DNA from: Planctomicrobium sp051465645
GTDB taxonomy: Bacteria; Planctomycetota; Planctomycetia; Planctomycetales; Planctomycetaceae
Reading direction: 5' to 3'
NCBI RefSeq assembly: GCF_051465645.1
Contig: NZ_CP195790.1
Location: forward strand, 3,968,001-4,032,000
DNA length: 64,000 bases
Below are positions 32,993 to 42,497 of the stretch, one piece after another. The position numbers and the translations under genes were made by a program. The stretch's first letter is position 1. Each line of letters opens with the position of its first letter. The notes below the pieces were generated by a model. It did no database searches. It was not told where the DNA came from and was given only the letters and a program-made list of their open reading frames with translations.

Positions 32993-33724
32993 CTATCGCA
33001 TCGAGGTGAGTCGCCAACCTGCAGAGATTTCTGTTTGGATGATCGCCATTCGCTCGGCAGCCCAGGTCGGCCGCCGACTGCTGGCATTTTCATCCTGATT
33101 GAGTACGTTGTCCTGGCATCCCCACAATTCAGTTTCATTGAACGGATGCGGTGGGCAGTAACTGGGGATTCCGGCCAGTCGCCATGCCCGTGCCGACAGC
33201 TCAATATCTTCGCCATTACGATCCGTTGCCAGTCGATCTGCGAAGAGAAATCGGAGCCATTCCGGCTTCGTGAACCAAACTTGTCCCACATAATCGACTT
33301 CTTGAGTGAAGTCTGAGGGGGAAATCCAGCCTAGTCGTTCGCGGTGACGATAATCCTGGGAATTCTGTATCCCCTTTAACCGCGTACCGTGTGTCCCCAG
33401 AATGCCAGGTGAGTGAGAGAACGTCCGCAGGCAATTTTCAAACCAACGTGAACCGGGAATGGCATCGTCATCAAAGATGGCAACAAAATCCGTCTGAGCC
33501 GCCAAGGCAACCGCAAAACGAAAATGATAGAAGCTGTTCGGAGTACATTCGATGACCCGGTCGAACCCGCTGCAATGAATCTCCTGAGACAGCTCCAGTG
33601 ACGGCTCCTGCACAAAGCACCAGAGAGCGTCTGGAGGAAGACTTTGGCATCGAATGGCCTGAAGTTGGCGTTGCAGTGTGTAAGGACGACGGTAAACCGT
33701 GAGCAATGCGGTAATTCGATTCAT
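32993..33724 (-). CDS. GT2-like glycosyltransferase
   Basis: From ATG 33724 the protein is 243 residues. ALLTVYRRPYTLQRQLQAIR, the DFVAIFDDDAIPGSRWFEN metal-binding motif and SPGILGTHGTRLKG are GT-A fold features with an Asp-rich catalytic segment. It lacks membrane segments. It is the last of a run of glycosyltransferases and a radical SAM enzyme (32.9-38.5 kb, all minus) that probably modify a surface glycan or protein. Confidence 0.8.
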   Translation of the reverse strand: MNRITALLTVYRRPYTLQRQLQAIRCQSLPPDALWCFVQEPSLELSQEIHCSGFDRVIECTPNSFYHFRFAVALAAQTDFVAIFDDDAIPGSRWFENCLRTFSHSPGILGTHGTRLKGIQNSQDYRHRERLGWISPSDFTQEVDYVGQVWFTKPEWLRFLFADRLATDRNGEDIELSARAWRLAGIPSYCPPHPFNETELWGCQDNVLNQDENASSRRPTWAAERMAIIQTEISAGWRLTSMR

Positions 33725-33803
33725 GATGCCGAGTGAATTTCTATTGGGATGCCGAACGGAGAAGTGACCGGGGTCCGCATCCAATCGAGGTGGGGCATTG
33801 CGA

Positions 33804-34661
33804 TTATGACGGTTCCTTGAGCTCATTCTGGTATGAGGCCGGAGATGCTGTTGTGCGAAGCAACGTACCAACGGGCACCAGAGGTGATTGCAGAAAGAAT
33901 TGCTTAGGTTTGGCAGGACACATCTCGCAAGAGGGTTCGTCTTCACGAGCCAGAAATTCTGCCAACTCATTATCTGTGCATGTTTCGGATAACGGTTGAT
34001 AGTTGAGATACCGGTTCCATTCCGGCCGCAACCCGTGCCGCTTCTGCTGCAGTCCCAGATAAGCAAGCGGTGGGCATTTCCAAAGCATCCCCTCGTGCAG
34101 CTGAACACACCACCTGGCTCGGCAATGATTCCAGGAAGCCCGTTGATCACGATCGGAAAAGGGAGTCATTTCCGGACCCCAGCCGTGATAGCGGCGCGTC
34201 CAGGTTCCTTCCGAAGGCCGCCAATGGACTTTGATCTGATATTGCTGGATCCAATCCTCCACAAGCGCTTTTGCTGGAGCCAAACGCTGTTCATATTCGA
34301 CGGAATCGAAGTGAATTGAGAGATGCAGTGACACATTCGCCTGAGCTAACGCCAAGGGGAGTTGGGGATCATGACGTGGCAGGAGAAAACCATTGGTCAC
34401 GAGGATAATATGGGAGTCTCTCCAGTATTGCCTTGTCAGCAGGACAAGCTGCGCAAGATCTTTGTTCAGCGTCGGTTCGCCCCCCAAGAGAGAAAACTGC
34501 TCGGGACGAAGTCGAGGAGACCAGATTCGATACCAGTCTTCGGCTGTTTTCAGGGACAACAGTCCCGTATGAGCCTGATTGCTGAAGTGCGCACAGCTTT
34601 CACAGGTCAGGTTACAACTGTGAGCGACATGGATCTCCAAATTTTTGCAAATCGCAGTCAC
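33804..34661 (-). CDS. Radical SAM enzyme
   Basis: The 285-residue protein has the radical SAM cluster motif AHSCNLTCESCAHFS (CxxxCxxC), the GGEP motif in SLLGGEPTLN and an HIILVTNGF strand. The C-terminal cysteines (CRARWC, CTDN, SCEMCPAKP) may bind a second cluster as in SPASM/twitch proteins. The GTG start overlaps the stop of the upstream gene (GTGA). In a glycosyltransferase cluster it may modify a sugar or a peptide; the substrate is unknown. Confidence 0.88.
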   Translation of the reverse strand: MTAICKNLEIHVAHSCNLTCESCAHFSNQAHTGLLSLKTAEDWYRIWSPRLRPEQFSLLGGEPTLNKDLAQLVLLTRQYWRDSHIILVTNGFLLPRHDPQLPLALAQANVSLHLSIHFDSVEYEQRLAPAKALVEDWIQQYQIKVHWRPSEGTWTRRYHGWGPEMTPFSDRDQRASWNHCRARWCVQLHEGMLWKCPPLAYLGLQQKRHGLRPEWNRYLNYQPLSETCTDNELAEFLAREDEPSCEMCPAKPKQFFLQSPLVPVGTLLRTTASPASYQNELKEPS

Positions 34662-35620
34662 GGCAAGAGCTCCCTTGCATCAAATTGTTCACCAAGGAAG
34701 CTCTGACTGGTTCGGCTGAATCGCGGTTCCTGATTTGGCCAAATCGAAGACGTTGCGCCGATGTGAGCCGCCAGGGATGGTGCGTAGTAACAAACACGAC
34801 GCTCGTTCTCCAACGCCCACCTTCCAACAACAGCGTCAATGTTGCACAGCCCTTTGCGCCGCCCTTTCAACCGATGATCCGCAACCGAAGTGTCGAGCAA
34901 TATCGCCCTCGCCGCCTCTGGTGTGAAAATAAAGGTGAGAGCTCCGACCAGCCCAAAACCTTCAGTGACATCATGTGGGCCCAAATTGTGGAGGCCTTTA
35001 TCTGCATGATAGATCGACGGACAATAGAGGGAGACAACACCAAGCCGCCCGGAGGGCCAGAGAGTCCCTTCCAGAAACGCTCTGCAGTTGCGAGAGAACA
35101 AAACATCGTCCTGAATAAGAAAATAGGCGTCTGCCAGAGGATCTTTCAGGACCAGTTCAGAAAGGGCTAAGTACCAGTTCGGCCAGGCTCCCAGTCGGAT
35201 GCCTCGTCGCGTGACAGGAAACCCGTCGGGGACGACGCAGTCTGGCTCTGCAAAGAGATGCGGAGACTCCCACCCTGCATTTGCAAGACTGTGCAACGTC
35301 CGCTCTAAAGTCGGCAGCTCGCGGGGAGCTGTCGTGACACCCACCGACCATTTCCACGGCGTTTGTTCCTTGATTTTCAAGGAGACTGAACTCTGCGGCC
35401 GAGGAATGCCTTCTGTTAGTTCCTCTGAAACCGGACCTGAGACCAGAGGGGAAGGAAGACGCTGTGCCGCCGACCTGACCAACGTCACGGGGGCAATGCG
35501 AGTCTCTCCCTCAAGTGGAGGGGCAGCCCGTGGCTGGATCCCGGAATCTTCGGACGATGGGAGAGGCGGAGAATTTGGATTGGCGGGAGACCAGTGCATC
35601 AATTCCACTCTTGAATACAT
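34658..35620 (-). CDS. Glycosyltransferase-like protein (320 aa)
   Basis: After a Pro/Ser-rich N-terminal ~90 residues, the core reads WSVGVTTAPRELPTLERTLH, then AYFLIQDDVLFSRNC (the Asp-Asp of a GT-A fold) and GVVSLYCPSIYH with GLVGALTFIFTPEAAR. It resembles GT families that act on glycoproteins. It overlaps the radical SAM gene by four bases, so the two are coupled. Confidence 0.75.
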   Translation of the reverse strand: MYSRVELMHWSPANPNSPPLPSSEDSGIQPRAAPPLEGETRIAPVTLVRSAAQRLPSPLVSGPVSEELTEGIPRPQSSVSLKIKEQTPWKWSVGVTTAPRELPTLERTLHSLANAGWESPHLFAEPDCVVPDGFPVTRRGIRLGAWPNWYLALSELVLKDPLADAYFLIQDDVLFSRNCRAFLEGTLWPSGRLGVVSLYCPSIYHADKGLHNLGPHDVTEGFGLVGALTFIFTPEAARAILLDTSVADHRLKGRRKGLCNIDAVVGRWALENERRVCYYAPSLAAHIGATSSIWPNQEPRFSRTSQSFLGEQFDARELLP

Positions 35621-35654
35621 GGGGGTGAATGGCTGCGCCCTTCGTTGATGTCGA

Positions 35655-37292
35655 TTATCCGATCACTCGGGCTCGATTGAGTGCTCTTAACACGGTGTCG
35701 ACGATCCGTTCTGTGGAAAATCGTTCGACTGCCATGGCTCGAATCTGGTGGCGATCGAGGGCCTGAGCCTGAGTGATGGCCAGCAGGTATTCTGCCAGCG
35801 CACTGCCATCGTCTTCGGTCTGAATGCAGGAGGCCCCGGGAGGAAGTCGTCGGACGAGGAATCCATTTTCTCCAGACTGCACGAAAGCAGCCGCCGTCCG
35901 GACTCCAACCGTCGGGCACCCGGCCAGCAGGATTTCCTGCAGCGCGAGAGGTCCATGATCATCATCCGCCAGATAGGCGCAAGCGCGTGACTGTCTCGCT
36001 GCCTGAAACAACTGTTCCCGCTGATAATGACCATAATGGATCTGGAGATGTCGTGGATAAAGAGTCGCGAGATGTTCCAGTAATTGCGGGCGGTGCCCAT
36101 TCTTGGCATAGATCAGCAGGTCATATTTCGCTGGCAAGGGTTCTCCAGGCCAGGGAGATATCGGATAGGGCCAGAGCTCAATGGGGGACACATTCGTCGC
36201 GCGACGATGGGCGGCAATGTGGTCTCGATACCAGGCACTATGACAGAACATCGCCCTGCAGGAGGGAGCATCCAACAACGTGCATTCGTCAGCATCGATC
36301 CGGGGGGAGTGCGAATCCATGAACAGCATGTTCGGCCCCTGAACGAAGGGCTCTCCCTGCCGAGCCCACCAAGCAGCATAGCTGCGATCACCCCAGTTCC
36401 AGAACCAGGGCAACGCTCCTTGACTGGCGGGCAACGGACGAATGGACAACCAGTCGAGCCCTGAGTCGATCCGTTTTCTGAGTGCAGCCTGCAGGGCACT
36501 CATGCCATTCTGGGGACCGTTTGCTCCAGCCCCGTGAACCGGACCAATCAGTTCTACAGGTCGGCCCCCATCGGAGGAATTCACGGCTGGGCCAAACGAG
36601 TACCATCTCTGCACCGGCAGCTCGGTAAAATTTTTGGGCCAATGAATATGAACCGTCTCCTGGGGTTTGCCCACTTGCCGTTGCAGGGCCGCATATCCGC
36701 GATCATCCAGGTCACTGACATGATAAGACTGATTGTGGTATCGGACGAGAAAGAACGGAGGAGCAAACTGACAGGGATCGCAGATTTTGACACCGGCCTG
36801 AACCAGCCGGGCAGCGAACTCCTGATCTTCTCCGTTGTTCACAGGGCCATAGCCCCGGACTCGATCAAAGGCCTTGCGGCGAAAAGCCCAGCTGGCATGA
36901 TAGAGTCCCTCCGTCGGGCTCTCCCGCAAACCTGTCGCCGTTTCAGACAGCACCAGACTCGGACGGGACCACTCTGCCTGTTTCAGAGCCTGCGCCTGCG
37001 TCGAAAACCAGTGGGGAAGATAAATATCATCATCATCGGCAACGAGAAACCCTTCCACATCCGGCGAGGCCAGTGCAGCACAGGCATTGCGTTTCTCTCC
37101 CAATGTGCGAAATCGCCGGGCAATGGAGATCAACCGCCAGCCATCTCCTTCCTGATTTCGATACTGCCCCGCATCATCAAGTATGATTAATTCTCGATGT
37201 CGTGCCGGATAGTCCTGCCGCAGAAAGCTCTCGATGAGCTGTCCCAGCGTATGGGGACGCAGGTAGGTGCAGCAGAGTGCGGCGAGCTTCAT
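35655..37292 (-). CDS. Two-domain glycosyltransferase (GT2 plus GT4-like)
   Basis: The 545 residues contain an N-terminal GT-A domain (LAALCCTYLRPHTLGQLIES, FLVADDDDIYLPHWF, NNGEDQEFAARLV) and a C-terminal GT-B-like half. The latter has KYDLLIYAKNGHRPQLLEHL, ACAYLADDDHGPLALQEILLAGCP and GENGFLVRRLPPG. It has no membrane anchor. Two glycosyl-transfer steps in one chain fit repeat-unit assembly. It stands 34 bases upstream of the next glycosyltransferase gene. Confidence 0.8.
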   Translation of the reverse strand: MKLAALCCTYLRPHTLGQLIESFLRQDYPARHRELIILDDAGQYRNQEGDGWRLISIARRFRTLGEKRNACAALASPDVEGFLVADDDDIYLPHWFSTQAQALKQAEWSRPSLVLSETATGLRESPTEGLYHASWAFRRKAFDRVRGYGPVNNGEDQEFAARLVQAGVKICDPCQFAPPFFLVRYHNQSYHVSDLDDRGYAALQRQVGKPQETVHIHWPKNFTELPVQRWYSFGPAVNSSDGGRPVELIGPVHGAGANGPQNGMSALQAALRKRIDSGLDWLSIRPLPASQGALPWFWNWGDRSYAAWWARQGEPFVQGPNMLFMDSHSPRIDADECTLLDAPSCRAMFCHSAWYRDHIAAHRRATNVSPIELWPYPISPWPGEPLPAKYDLLIYAKNGHRPQLLEHLATLYPRHLQIHYGHYQREQLFQAARQSRACAYLADDDHGPLALQEILLAGCPTVGVRTAAAFVQSGENGFLVRRLPPGASCIQTEDDGSALAEYLLAITQAQALDRHQIRAMAVERFSTERIVDTVLRALNRARVIG

Positions 37293-37420
37293 CGTCTTGG
37301 GTGACTCCTGAGCAAGTGAAAATCGATTGGCTGGTCAAAAATTAAGGCCGGGACATGACGCGAACGCTCGCAATGGAGTTGATGTCACGACACACCTCAA
37401 AACGGGGACGTAACACCGCG

Positions 37421-38473
37421 TTAACCTGCAACCGAGATCGGCAGAGTTTCCTGTCGATCAAAACGCTCCCATTGGGCGAAGACCTGTGCCCAGGAATCCA
37501 TCGCCGCTTGTAGTCCCCAGTTCTGTTCCAGCCGTTTTCTGGCCGCCATCCGCATGCTGTTCCGTTCTTCTGCTTCGAAGGCACAGCGGGAGGCCTTGTA
37601 GACGAATTCCCGATTGTCCCGGCAGAGCCAGCCGGTGACGCCGTCTTCCACTTCAAGTTGCCAACCTCCCCGGTTGTCCACGATCAGGATCGAACCGGAG
37701 GCCATCGCTTCGAACCCGACACGGGGCAGGTTCTCAAAGGTGTCGGTCGTCATGATGACCGCTTCGCACTGCGCGTAGAACGCTCGCTGGCTGAGTCCAC
37801 CCGCCGGCAGTGTTTGAATGTAGCTTTCCGGCCTGCGTCCAAACTTGGCTTCGACCTTGGAGCCCCAGCCGAGAATCAGTCCTTCCTTGAGGACCGGGGC
37901 TGTCATCGTCTCATAGATCCAAAGCTGCTCACTGCCAAATTTGTCAGCGTCATCACGGGAGATCCGACCAAAACGAAACTTGTCCTGCGGACGGTCGTCG
38001 ATAAACGGGAACTCGGCGGCATGAAAGTACGGCTGGAAGAAGACCGGACGATAGGTCCCCTTGCCATGCAGCTTCTGGCTGACTTTCTCGAACGCGTGTT
38101 GTGTCTGGTAGAGATGAAAATCCAGGACGCCCCGTTCCTGCATCTCGACTTCCTTGTCGAAGTTCCAGGACATGCAGTTCACGAAACTCGTCGAACGGGC
38201 ATAACGTGCGATCTGCGGCAGGTGTTTCAGGAAATCCCCATTACAGAACGAAAGACAATGCAGTCCTTCCAGTGAAGCCCAGTCATTGGGGGTGTGGTAC
38301 ACACAGCCCCGCTGCTCCAGCCGCATCCCTTTGAGGTTGGCGTCCAACGGTCCTGTCGGGCAGATATGAACGGTCAAACCCATCGCCTGCCAGCAGTGAA
38401 TTTGATGATCCAGTTCCGTATCCGCCCCCCCTAACCGGCTGGGGTGACCAATCACGGCAATCGCACTCAGCAT
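37421..38473 (-). CDS. GT4-like glycosyltransferase
   Basis: The 350-residue protein has a GT-B layout. The N-terminal domain includes IAVIGHPSRLGGADTELDHQ, with the glycine-rich donor loop. The C-terminal domain includes LGWGSKVEAKFG, YAQCEAVIMTTDTFENLPRVGFEAMASGS and VEDGVTGWLC, the nucleotide-sugar binding part. It is probably the first gene transcribed in the glycosyltransferase run. Confidence 0.82.
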   Translation of the reverse strand: MLSAIAVIGHPSRLGGADTELDHQIHCWQAMGLTVHICPTGPLDANLKGMRLEQRGCVYHTPNDWASLEGLHCLSFCNGDFLKHLPQIARYARSTSFVNCMSWNFDKEVEMQERGVLDFHLYQTQHAFEKVSQKLHGKGTYRPVFFQPYFHAAEFPFIDDRPQDKFRFGRISRDDADKFGSEQLWIYETMTAPVLKEGLILGWGSKVEAKFGRRPESYIQTLPAGGLSQRAFYAQCEAVIMTTDTFENLPRVGFEAMASGSILIVDNRGGWQLEVEDGVTGWLCRDNREFVYKASRCAFEAEERNSMRMAARKRLEQNWGLQAAMDSWAQVFAQWERFDRQETLPISVAG

Positions 38474-38512
38474 GAACTCCCCTCAATTCCGTCGAATGGT
38501 GAAGGAACGCGG

Positions 38513-38893
38513 CTATTTCAATTCTCTTAACACCTGTTGCCAGGCTTCAACGGCGAGCAGGCAACAGCGTTGACGATTGGTGCTCAGCTGGTTCGGATGA
38601 AATCCCAGCAACTCGCTCGGCGTCTGGCTCCTGAGAGCATCCAGATGCGCCCCAGAGACCCGTTCACACAACAGGGATGCCGTCGCCTGACTCAGGAAGC
38701 AGCCTCGGCCCTGAAAGCGAATTTTCTCAACTCGATCCGCGACAATCTCCAGTTCCAGTGACACTTCGTCTCCGCACGTTGCATTCCGCACTCGCCCCCG
38801 ATGAGTCGGTGAGACTAACGTCCCCCGCCAACGGCTCGAACGGGCATGATCGAGCAAGTCGTCGAGTGAAGAGAGTTCGGTTACAGACGTCAC
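38513..38893 (-). CDS. sufU: SufU/IscU-like Fe-S scaffold
   Basis: I start at GTG 38893 (AGGAG seven bases upstream), giving 126 residues. NATCGDEVSLELEIV, GRGCFLSQATASLL and RQRCCLLAVEAW are the three cysteine regions of SufU/NifU-N scaffolds, with the Asp after the first Cys. It should assemble Fe-S clusters. A downstream user could be the radical SAM enzyme in the same run. No SufS or SufBCD is nearby. Confidence 0.85.
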   Translation of the reverse strand: MTSVTELSSLDDLLDHARSSRWRGTLVSPTHRGRVRNATCGDEVSLELEIVADRVEKIRFQGRGCFLSQATASLLCERVSGAHLDALRSQTPSELLGFHPNQLSTNRQRCCLLAVEAWQQVLRELK

Positions 38894-39030
38894 GACTCCA
38901 CTCCTGATAGGAAGTAATCCCTGCGGCAACTGTTGGCTAACTGAATCTCCGAATCACAAGGAAGATCGGAGAACGTCGATTCATATTCGCCCTGCCGACG
39001 CAATGCGAACATGCCACCCATTTCGCCTTC

Positions 39031-39083
39031 AACAATGCCACCTCGCCCACTCAAAATCTCCACCTCAGCTGGAGTACCCGGCC
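39031..39083. repeat. Cassette-boundary repeat, copy a
   Basis: It contains ACAATGCCACC, CACTCAAAATCTCCACCTCA and ACCCGGC in the same order as copies b and c. It spans the 3' end of the 39065-39808 gene. Confidence 0.7.
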
Positions 39084-39808
39084 GACCAAGGAAAATCGTC
39101 GTCAATCTTTAGAGCAATCGGAAACCAAGGATACGCGAGAAGTCGCAAAACCTTCTCGCCGGATTGGTCAAGACCAACCTCAAACTGACACTCCGGAAAT
39201 CCCGGGATGTCGAGTCCAATCGAAACCCGTGATTTCTGGTCAATGCAATCGGCGTTTGCCTCCTGCAGCGGTGAATCATCGCGGGACATGCGGTCCCACC
39301 ATTCGTTCAAATTGCGAAGTGCACTATGTGGGGATTGGCTAGTTGAATGGCTTTCCGTCAAATAAAGGGCACTATCGGGACGAGGGAAACGAGCACATTC
39401 AAAAAACCGTCTCAAGTGCTCTTCGGACAATGGACGCGAACATCCTGATGGAAGTGTCGAACGAACTTCACATTCATAATCGTGACGATTGAAGGTGAAT
39501 ATTGTATCGATCTGTGAAGCACACCTGAACTCAAATATCCACAAAACCAAATTGCCTATTACGTAGACCACAAGACAATTCGACCAATAATGACCGTCAT
39601 ACTTCCAGGCAATATAGATTTCAAAATCCTCTCCAACTCTGGTTAGACTGTTTGGGAGAATCTCTTGAAAAACCAACCTACCATTTATTTCAACATTCTC
39701 AATCTCCTCATAGATGGGATCTCGCTGAACTTCCCACCAATGCGGCGTTAATCCAATGTCACGCAAAACACGGATTGAGGACAATCTTTCATTCCAGCGA
39801 TCGTTCAT
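39065..39808 (-). CDS. Hypothetical protein, possible RHS immunity protein
   Basis: The 247-residue protein is acidic, with aromatic-rich strands (EDFEIYIAWKYDGHYWSNC, then VVYVIGNLVLWIFEF). No family is recognised. It lies downstream of the RHS cassettes on the same strand, and its 3' end carries the same short repeat that ends the other toxin-tip/partner pairs. It is therefore plausibly an immunity gene whose toxin has been lost; this is inference from position only. Confidence 0.5.
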   Translation of the reverse strand: MNDRWNERLSSIRVLRDIGLTPHWWEVQRDPIYEEIENVEINGRLVFQEILPNSLTRVGEDFEIYIAWKYDGHYWSNCLVVYVIGNLVLWIFEFRCASQIDTIFTFNRHDYECEVRSTLPSGCSRPLSEEHLRRFFECARFPRPDSALYLTESHSTSQSPHSALRNLNEWWDRMSRDDSPLQEANADCIDQKSRVSIGLDIPGFPECQFEVGLDQSGEKVLRLLAYPWFPIALKIDDDFPWSAGYSS

Positions 39809-40153
39809 GGCAACTCCCGCGGACCGTTATACGGCCGGGTGCCCGGGACAATGAAAGATTGCGTGGCACCGCTCTGCGAGCGGTGCCGAATGTTGAGTGA
39901 GGCGTGTTGCTGATCATGATTCAATTTCCTGATCCGCTGTTCGCGTTGTGAGGTTGGCTCGATCAAATCACCCTCTCTGCATTCGCACTGCTCGCAGAGC
40001 AGTGGCACTCAAAATCTCCACCTCAACTGGGGCACCCGGCACCCAAAATCCCCGTCACAAACAGGGCACCCGGCAAAAACAACGATCCAACGTTGTCAAA
40101 ATGACAACCCCAACTCAAAGAATGTGGGGGGAACATTGAGGTCGAGACACAGC
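39809..40153. other. Intergenic stretch with hairpins and repeat b
   Basis: Two related palindromes occur: GGCACCGCTC/GAGCGGTGCC at 39865-39887 and CACTGCTC/GAGCAGTG at 39986-40004, both with a three-base loop. They look like REP elements. The cassette-boundary repeat b follows. Confidence 0.6.
40002..40074. repeat. Cassette-boundary repeat, copy b (doubled)
   Basis: GGCACTCAAAATCTCCACCT to GCACCCGGC at 40004-40040 is followed directly by a diverged second unit to 40074. It lies 80 bases beyond the 3' end of the 40154-40492 gene. Confidence 0.7.
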
Positions 40154-40492
40154 CTACATGACTGGCCCCAGGCAAACCCCATCTTTCCACAAAACCTGTT
40201 TATCTATAGTGCCATCGAGATTCCAATAAGTCGCAATGCCGCTTTGAATCGGAACTCCAGTGTCACTTATGACATACTCCTTTTCACACATAACATTTCC
40301 GTTCTGGAAAAATTTCCGAATAACATATTTGCCATCTTTTTCTATAAGGTTCTTAAGAATCTGCGATCTCGCCATCGACACGGTGTCACCGATTGGATGG
40401 GTAGACAAATAGTAGACACAAGCGGACACAACCAATACTAGAACAAACACTAACGAACAAGACACGTTGTACCACACCATGTGTGATTTCAT
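40154..40492 (-). CDS. Small membrane protein, candidate immunity for orphan RHS tip
   Basis: The ATG at 40492 gives 112 residues. A TTG at 40522 would extend it into the RHS stop region. It has one transmembrane helix (VSCSLVFVLVLVVSACVYYL), followed by a domain with GKYVIRKFFQNGNVMCEKEY and a GIATYWNLDGTIDKQVLWKDG segment. The latter recalls the YwqK/MORN-type repeats of toxin-antidote proteins. It starts a few dozen bases after the orphan RHS module, the usual place for a cognate immunity gene. Confidence 0.6.
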   Translation of the reverse strand: MKSHMVWYNVSCSLVFVLVLVVSACVYYLSTHPIGDTVSMARSQILKNLIEKDGKYVIRKFFQNGNVMCEKEYVISDTGVPIQSGIATYWNLDGTIDKQVLWKDGVCLGPVM

Positions 40493-40524
40493 TCCATTGT
40501 CTCTTCTTGTTTTTTTGAACAAAC

Positions 40525-42429
40525 TTAGTGGGACGACCCGCGAAGGCTCGTAGAACCAATTGCGTAAACCGGAAAGAACACGCTTCCTCCACAGTGGCGA
40601 ATGACTCTTGTGATAAATGTGTTGCTATTGTCGTAGTATTGATTGTACCCAAATTGTCCAGATATTTCTCTTGCGTAATCGGATGCACACTTAATCCAGT
40701 CACAGTTGTCTTTGTATCTCAATCCGGGACCTACTGCCGGACGAAAGAAGTATTCTTTGTGCCACTGTTCTCCATCTGAGCCATCCGGAGTTATTTCAGT
40801 TAAATCCCAGTCAGGCACTCCGGCAATTACGGAATACACAGTCCTATTGTATGTGACACTGTCTTTCACATCATCTCTCATTCCGGAGACGGCTTCAGAG
40901 TACGTCCATGTCTCAGTGTTGAGTGCAGCAATAAAGCAATGAAGAAATATCCCAGTTGGATCTGATGGCATTGTTCGACAAATAAGTTTAAGCTGAATCT
41001 TGCAGTTGCATTCCTTGTCTCGATGTTTTGTTCCGGAGGCAGGCTCATCTCCTGCTGGTTGTTGCGACTGTATCAATTCCGAGCCTACACGTGAGGCTGC
41101 CGCTGCAGCGCATCCGCAAACTGGAATTATAGGGGCCATACCGGTTGGGTCTAAGTTTGACGGTATAAAATATGTGAAGTATAAATTCCGACCAGAAAAA
41201 TATTGAAGTAGGTCACGTCCAGTAAATATTCCAATATCACTACTCAAATACCGCGCCCGGAAGTAGTACAATCCGCTTTCGCGATCCAATTCCCTTCCAG
41301 TGAACAGTGTTACCCATTCGGCCTCGTTTGTTCCCGGGGAGTACGTCGCCTCCAGAAACTCACAGGTTCCGAACGGCTGGTAGCAGAACCGCTGGGTGAC
41401 GTCACCGCTGGTGTCGACCAGAACTACGGCGTTCCAGTTACCGTCCTGCAGGCAATAGCGGCGTTCGTCGAGGATGCCATTTCCATCGGTGTCCCGGTCC
41501 CGCAAGACAAGGCCATCGATGTACATCAGCCCCCAGACATTCTGCATGGACGCCGCGGTCGCTGCATCCACCCGTTCTTCGAGCACCTGATTGCTGCTGG
41601 AGAGGTAGATGTGCCGGGTCTGGTCCAGCACTCCGGAGGCATAGAGCTTTTTCAGGATGCGGCGATTGGTGACGTCATACAGGTATTCGGCAATAGTCTC
41701 AGCCGTGTCGTCGTCCAGTAGTTTGACCAACCGGTTCCAGGCATCCCAGGTCGCCGTGAAGCTGGTTTCCGGATCGGCGGACTGCGGGATGGCCGTCATG
41801 TTCCCGGCGGGATCATAAGCAGGCTCCGCCCATGTCGGGCCGACCGCATTCGTGATGCTGGTGATCTCATTGACAGGGTTGGCGGTGCGGGCCTGTTCCA
41901 ACGTCCAGCTTGCTCCCCCTTCCGCCTGCTTCATCCCGGTCCAGTTCTCGGTGGCGTCCAGGTTCCAGCACTGACCGTAGGTCGGACTGGAGATCGCGTC
42001 ATGGCTGCCATTGAGCAGGCCGCGTTGCATCGTCTTCAGACGCTGCAGACCATCATAGGCATACAGTTCGTCAAAGCCCTTACTCAGTGAACGTGCCACA
42101 TCATCCTGCCGCCAGATCCGGTTGCTGGCGCGGTCATAGCCATACTTCAGTCGCACAGCATCACTGCTGGTGCCGGTGTTGTACCAGCGGCAGTCCTTGA
42201 TCCGCCCGAATCGATCCAATCCCGCATAGATGTCCCCGGTGTCGGGATCATCCGTCCCGGTCAGGCTGGCGAGGGTCCATTGCAGATCCGGCTGAGGATT
42301 CCCCGCGACCACGAAGGAGCCTTGCCCCAGATACTCGTACTCCACCAGATGCGTGGTGTCATCATCGACGAAGCGTCGGCAATGCTTGCGATGTGAACTG
42401 GAATCGAAATTCGTCATCACCAGATTCAC
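40525..42429 (-). CDS. Orphan RHS/YD-repeat C-terminal module with distinct toxin tip
   Basis: A GTG at 42429 preceded by GGAGGAAGG starts a 634-residue protein, so it can be translated alone. Residues ~20-375 repeat the shell region of the giant RHS protein almost exactly (about 1 kb of DNA). The core ends with the YYFRARYLSSDIGIFTGRD hallmark and NLDPTG. The last ~205 residues differ from the giant protein. They are Cys-rich and contain SDYAREISGQFGYNQYYDNS then NTFITRVIRHCGG. The NSNTF segment may indicate a permuted papain-like fold. This is the standard structure of an orphan polymorphic toxin cassette. Confidence 0.8.
   Translation of the reverse strand: MNLVMTNFDSSSHRKHCRRFVDDDTTHLVEYEYLGQGSFVVAGNPQPDLQWTLASLTGTDDPDTGDIYAGLDRFGRIKDCRWYNTGTSSDAVRLKYGYDRASNRIWRQDDVARSLSKGFDELYAYDGLQRLKTMQRGLLNGSHDAISSPTYGQCWNLDATENWTGMKQAEGGASWTLEQARTANPVNEITSITNAVGPTWAEPAYDPAGNMTAIPQSADPETSFTATWDAWNRLVKLLDDDTAETIAEYLYDVTNRRILKKLYASGVLDQTRHIYLSSSNQVLEERVDAATAASMQNVWGLMYIDGLVLRDRDTDGNGILDERRYCLQDGNWNAVVLVDTSGDVTQRFCYQPFGTCEFLEATYSPGTNEAEWVTLFTGRELDRESGLYYFRARYLSSDIGIFTGRDLLQYFSGRNLYFTYFIPSNLDPTGMAPIIPVCGCAAAAASRVGSELIQSQQPAGDEPASGTKHRDKECNCKIQLKLICRTMPSDPTGIFLHCFIAALNTETWTYSEAVSGMRDDVKDSVTYNRTVYSVIAGVPDWDLTEITPDGSDGEQWHKEYFFRPAVGPGLRYKDNCDWIKCASDYAREISGQFGYNQYYDNSNTFITRVIRHCGGSVFFPVYAIGSTSLRGSSH
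41363..42369 (-). repeat. About 1-kb direct repeat, copy 1
   Basis: The sequence matches 44482-45488 at a constant offset of 3119 bases, and I found no difference in the lines compared. Sequence diverges sharply on both sides, at the toxin tip and at the orphan start. Near-identity implies recent copying or gene conversion. Confidence 0.9.
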
Positions 42430-42497
42430 ATCCTTCCTCCGTTCGCATACTCATGCTGCTGGCGCGACATGAACATGGCACCCGATTTTATCCTCTA

